This document shows, one piece after another, positions 60,932 to 64,000 of a stretch of DNA of 64,000 nucleotides. The position numbers and the translations under genes are program-made. Under the pieces are notes generated by a model. It was not told where the DNA came from, made no database searches, and saw nothing but the letters and a program-made list of their open reading frames with translations. This DNA is from Haloimpatiens sp042688525 (lineage in GTDB: Bacteria; Bacillota; Clostridia; Clostridiales; Clostridiaceae), in contig NZ_JBHWAB010000001.1 in the NCBI RefSeq assembly GCF_042688525.2, positions 1,984,001 through 2,048,000 on the forward strand, written 5' to 3'. Each line of letters starts with the position of its first letter. Positions within the stretch are counted from its first letter, which is position 1.

Positions 60932-62417
60932 TCTTTTTCCTCCTGAATTTTAATTTAAAATTTGTTTGCCTTGTAGAGTTATTATTTGGTATTACTTCAG
61001 GTCTTTTATTCATAGTCCATATAGGTGACCTTATAAATGTATCTTTCATATCATTTTTATAAAGTGAAAAGTAGGGTACTCCAAAACTGTCTAGAGAACA
61101 AAGATATGCTATAATAAAAAACCAAGTTACACCTACACCTAACATTCCTAACCAATTTGAAAGTATTAACATTGGGTAATTTAACAGTCTTATTGAAAGA
61201 GACATTTCATAATTAGGAATTAAAAAAGTAGCTACAGTTGTAATTCCAATTATAAGTAAAGTTACAGAACTTATGATTTTAGCTTGAATGGCAGCGTCAC
61301 CTATAATAATACCGCCTACTACACTTAAAGTTTGACCTATTTTACCTGGAAGTCTAAGTCCTCCTTCTCTTAAAAATTCTACAATCAAATTCATTGAAAT
61401 CATAGACATGAAAGGAGTTAGAGCTATACCTTGTCGTGATTGGATTATAGATTGCATAAAAGTTATAGGTATTAATTCTGAATTAAACTTTATAAGTGTC
61501 AAATAAACAGAAGGCAAAGTTATTACTATAAAGGCAGCTATATATCTTAATATTCTTGCAGCTGAGGATACAATAGTTCTGTGATAATAGTCTTCTACTG
61601 TTTGAAAAAATTCTACAAATACAGCAGGTACAGTTATTACAAAGCAAGTTCCTTCTATTAATATAGCAATTCTACCTTCTAACAAATTCGCTTGAACTAT
61701 ATCAGATCTTTCTGTAGCAAAAAATTGTGGAAAAATACTGAGAGTATGTTGTTCAATACATTGTTCCATTATACCAGTAGTGTTGATAGAATCTATATCT
61801 ATTGAGTTTATTTTATTTTTTATTTTTTCTAATAAATTTTTATCTACTATATCATCTATATACATAAGTGCTATGTCTGTTTCAGATCTTCTACCTAAAA
61901 CTAGTTTTTCAGTTACTAGATTTTGCTGCTTTAGTCTTCTTTGTAATAAGCTTATGTTTGTTGATAAATTTTCTACAAATCCATCTCTAGGTCCTCTAAC
62001 AGAAGATTCGTTTAAGTGGTCTGAAATGTTTCTATATTCGCCACCAGAAGTATCTAATATAATGAAATTAGAACAATTTTCAAGTAGTACTAAAGTTTTT
62101 CCCCTTTTAAGAGAATCTAATGCTTTATTAATATCTTTTTCTACATAGGAACTACTTATTGTAATGTACTTTTTACATATATAATCTTCTTTTTTATCTA
62201 TGTTTATTAAATTTTCTTTTACATGAAGCATTAGAGGATTTAATACATCTCTGTCTATAATGTTTTTGTTTACTAATCCATCTATATATATAATAGCTGA
62301 CTCAATACAAGTTTCTTTTCCTATAAAAAACTTTTTTACAACTAATTCACTGTTATTTACAATTAATTTTGTAATGTTATCTATATTATATTGAAGAGTA
62401 TTATTTGCATCTTTCAC
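60924..62417 (-). CDS. gerKA: Spore germination protein GerKA (GerAA family)
   Basis: The 497-residue protein has a large N-terminal soluble domain (about 1-270, with RGPRDGFVENLSTNISLLQRRL and EGRIAILIEGTCFVITVPAVF) and four to five membrane helices in the C-terminal half (RQGIALTPFMSMISMNLIVEFLREGGLRLP). This is the A subunit of a GerA-type nutrient receptor. The start GTG 62417 lies after GGTGGTGATTTTT; the in-frame ATG 62432 is inside that purine-rich box. Gene order is A-B-C. A possible sigma-G promoter lies upstream. Confidence 0.93.
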   Translation of the reverse strand: MKDANNTLQYNIDNITKLIVNNSELVVKKFFIGKETCIESAIIYIDGLVNKNIIDRDVLNPLMLHVKENLINIDKKEDYICKKYITISSSYVEKDINKALDSLKRGKTLVLLENCSNFIILDTSGGEYRNISDHLNESSVRGPRDGFVENLSTNISLLQRRLKQQNLVTEKLVLGRRSETDIALMYIDDIVDKNLLEKIKNKINSIDIDSINTTGIMEQCIEQHTLSIFPQFFATERSDIVQANLLEGRIAILIEGTCFVITVPAVFVEFFQTVEDYYHRTIVSSAARILRYIAAFIVITLPSVYLTLIKFNSELIPITFMQSIIQSRQGIALTPFMSMISMNLIVEFLREGGLRLPGKIGQTLSVVGGIIIGDAAIQAKIISSVTLLIIGITTVATFLIPNYEMSLSIRLLNYPMLILSNWLGMLGVGVTWFFIIAYLCSLDSFGVPYFSLYKNDMKDTFIRSPIWTMNKRPEVIPNNNSTRQTNFKLKFRRKKNG

Positions 62418-62445
62418 AAAAATCACCACCATAGTAATATAACTT

Positions 62446-62474
62446 TAGTATGGATTAATTAGAAAAAAATATTA
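62446..62474 (-). promoter_or_regulatory. Possible forespore (sigma-G) promoter of gerKA
   Basis: On the minus strand TAATA, a 17-base spacer, then CATACTA at 62446-62452. The -10 box matches the sigma-G/F consensus CATnnTA; the -35 box matches four of five positions. Spacing and gene content fit, but the boxes are short. Confidence 0.4.
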
Positions 62475-62540
62475 GTATAGATTAAATAGAAATATTTTAC
62501 TATTTAAAAGAATAAATTTTTGTTATAATGTATTAGTGAT

Positions 62541-62565
62541 TTAACTTTTGCAGGTGAAAATAATC
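62541..62565 (-). repeat. Single-end remnant of the palindromic repeat
   Basis: TTAACTTTTGCAGGTGAAAA followed by TAATC matches the outer end of copies A, B and G in reverse orientation; no arms follow. It lies between the divergent gerKA and plsC genes. Confidence 0.55.
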
Positions 62566-62602
62566 ATTGAGCTTATAACTATAAGAGAAGGAGAATGTAC
62601 AG

Positions 62603-63268
62603 ATGATTAAATTACTTTGGTATACTTATTTTGGAATATATATGATGGTTTTTAGTATTACAGGAAAAACAAAAATGTTTTTTTTAAAGGGAAAGTCACA
62701 AGAAGTTATAGATGAATATGTTTATAAAAAGGTTAAGAGTTTATCAGATCATATTTTGAAAAAATCTAAAACAAAAACAATAGTAAAAGGGCTTGAAAAT
62801 ATACCAGATGAACCTTGTGTTTTTATATCTAATCATCAAGCAATTTTTGATGGGTTTTTATTATATTCAAATCTTAATAGACTTACAGGGTTTATTGCAA
62901 AAAAGGAAATAATCAAAATTCCTTTAGTTAGCACATGGTTAAGGGCAGTTCACAGTGTATTTATTGATAGAAAAAATGTTAGAGAGGGTTTGAAATCTAT
63001 AAATGAAGGTGTAGAAAATTTAAAAAAAGGATATTCTATGATTATTTTTCCAGAGGGTACAAGAAGTTTAAAGTCAGAAATGGGAGAGTTTAAAAAAGGA
63101 AGTATGAAATTAGCTATAAAAGCAAATGTGCCAATTGTACCTATTACTGTAGATGGAACCTATAAAGTTTTGGAAGTTGGTAATAAGGTGAGAGGGAACA
63201 CTGTTAAAATGACAGTTCATAAACCTATATATATTGAAAAATTATCTAAAGAAGAGAGAGAAATTTAA
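62603..63268 (+). CDS. plsC: 1-acyl-sn-glycerol-3-phosphate acyltransferase PlsC
   Basis: The 221-residue enzyme adds the second acyl chain to make phosphatidic acid. The catalytic block SNHQAIFDGFLLY (NHxxxxD), the substrate-binding FIDRKN and MIIFPEGTRSLKSEMGEFKKG, and the final VPIVPITVDGTYK are all present. A hydrophobic N terminus anchors it to the membrane. AGAAGGAGAATGTACAG precedes the ATG. It is divergent from the gerK operon; the following response regulator gene is 126 bases on. Confidence 0.93.
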   Translation: MIKLLWYTYFGIYMMVFSITGKTKMFFLKGKSQEVIDEYVYKKVKSLSDHILKKSKTKTIVKGLENIPDEPCVFISNHQAIFDGFLLYSNLNRLTGFIAKKEIIKIPLVSTWLRAVHSVFIDRKNVREGLKSINEGVENLKKGYSMIIFPEGTRSLKSEMGEFKKGSMKLAIKANVPIVPITVDGTYKVLEVGNKVRGNTVKMTVHKPIYIEKLSKEEREI

Positions 63269-63394
63269 ATCAAATTACTCATGATATAATTGAAAGTGCA
63301 TTATAAAGTTAATTAAAATTGAAAAATATTTAGAAAAGTATGTATAATAATAAATACATACTTTATTTTTTTATACAGGGAGGTATAAGTATTT

Positions 63395-64000
63395 ATGAGA
63401 GTGCTAATAATCGAAGATGAAATTGAATTATCAAAAACATTAAAACAAGGGTTAATAGAATTTGGTTTTGCAGTTGATATTGCTAATAAGGGATTAGAAG
63501 GAGAAGAAAAAGCTTTAGTAACTGAATACGATATCATAATTTTGGATTTGAATTTGCCAGATAAAGATGGTTTAGAAATTTGTAAAACATTAAGAATAGA
63601 AGGAATAGATACTCCTATTTTAATGCTTACAGCAAGAGATAAAATTTCAGACAAAGCTCTTGGGTTAGACAACGGTGCTGATGATTATTTAATAAAACCT
63701 TTTGCATTTGAAGAACTTAGAGCAAGAATGCAGGCGCTTGTTAGACGTTCTCATGGAAGAAGTAATCCAATAATAACAATTGGATTACTTATAATAAATC
63801 CAGCTTCCCGTATTGTTACTTATGACAAAAAAGAAATAAAATTAACTGCTAGAGAATTTGACATTTTAGAATACATGGGAAGCAAATATCCACAGGTTGT
63901 TTCTACAGAGGATATTTTAGAACATGTATGGGATGATAATATAGATATATTTTCAAATGTTGTAAGAGTTCATTTAGCTAACTTAAGAAGAAAGTTAAAA
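63395..64000 (+). CDS. OmpR-family response regulator, 3'-truncated by window edge
   Basis: Reading from ATG 63395 (CAGGGAGGTATAAGTATTT upstream) gives at least 202 residues without a stop: RVLIIEDEIELSKTLKQGL, phosphorylated Asp in DIIILDLNLPDKDG, Lys in DDYLIKPFAFEELRARM, then the winged helix LTAREFDILEYMGSKYPQVV and NVVRVHLANLRRKLK. Only the last 20 or so residues are lost beyond the window. A partner kinase would be expected just to the right. Opposite-strand frames in this region are not real genes. Confidence 0.93.
   Translation, partial: MRVLIIEDEIELSKTLKQGLIEFGFAVDIANKGLEGEEKALVTEYDIIILDLNLPDKDGLEICKTLRIEGIDTPILMLTARDKISDKALGLDNGADDYLIKPFAFEELRARMQALVRRSHGRSNPIITIGLLIINPASRIVTYDKKEIKLTAREFDILEYMGSKYPQVVSTEDILEHVWDDNIDIFSNVVRVHLANLRRKLK

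Noticed and set aside
63313..63672. Minus-strand frame at the right edge
   Set aside because: It lies opposite a clear response regulator gene (63395 onward) that lacks a stop only because the window ends.

Overview
The window looks like chromosomal DNA of a spore-forming Clostridium sensu stricto; the species cannot be fixed by reading. Reasons: very AT-rich DNA with strong AGGAGG ribosome binding sites, frequent TTG/GTG starts, a gerKA-gerKB-gerKC spore germination operon, bacteriohemerythrin, a c-di-GMP-II riboswitch, and a clostridial glgBCDAP glycogen cluster. No rRNA, tRNA, CRISPR array, phage or complete insertion sequence was seen. Both ends cut a gene: a YeeE/YedE permease on the left and an OmpR-type response regulator on the right.

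Layout. 1-5.8 kb: YeeE/YedE permease, lipoprotein cyclophilin, free-Met-sulfoxide reductase, DUF1189 protein, pyruvate-kinase-C-domain protein, EcsC protein. 5.8-10 kb: a MarR repressor with a heterodimeric ABC exporter under a promoter inside a perfect 21-bp inverted repeat. 10-13.6 kb: BlaI/BlaR1-like pair and a subtilisin-like lipoprotein, both preceded by matching BlaI-type operators. 13.6-20.5 kb: htpG behind a CIRCE-like site, a two-component system with a SHOCT protein, an orphan histidine kinase, a membrane protein. 20.6-26.2 kb: amt-glnK behind a leader terminator, a vanadium haloperoxidase, an attenuator-like leader before a broken rsgA, and bioB under a BirA-type operator. 26.4-31.8 kb: a Bce-type antimicrobial-peptide module (yxeA-like gene, regulator, kinase, ABC transporter) with two matching operator-promoters. 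32-40 kb: riboswitch-controlled chemoreceptor, metNIQ with a frameshifted metN, and an iron/cobalamin-type ABC importer. 40.5-44.7 kb: a second two-component system, a papain-fold-like protein and a methyltransferase. 44.7-55.3 kb: glycogen synthesis and breakdown. 55.7-58.6 kb: MATE pump with divergent MarR, hemerythrin. 58.7-64 kb: gerK operon, plsC, response regulator.

The most unusual feature is a family of roughly 250-bp imperfect palindromes between genes: seven near-complete copies (2621, 4594, 26974, 40014, 50471, 55435, 57775), a 153-bp divergent variant (40303), and several remnants. Paired arms change together while certain unpaired internal-loop bases stay fixed. This points to a maintained hairpin (structured RNA, or a mobile element that uses a hairpin) rather than random repeats. 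I do not recognise it as a named family. A second, unrelated short palindrome family (GGGGACGGTTC ends) occurs three times in the first 10 kb.

Several transcription units carry readable control signals that agree with their gene content: CIRCE/htpG, BirA/bioB, MarR sites/efflux pumps, BlaI sites/peptidase, Bce sites/yxeA and bceAB-like genes, c-di-GMP/chemoreceptor.
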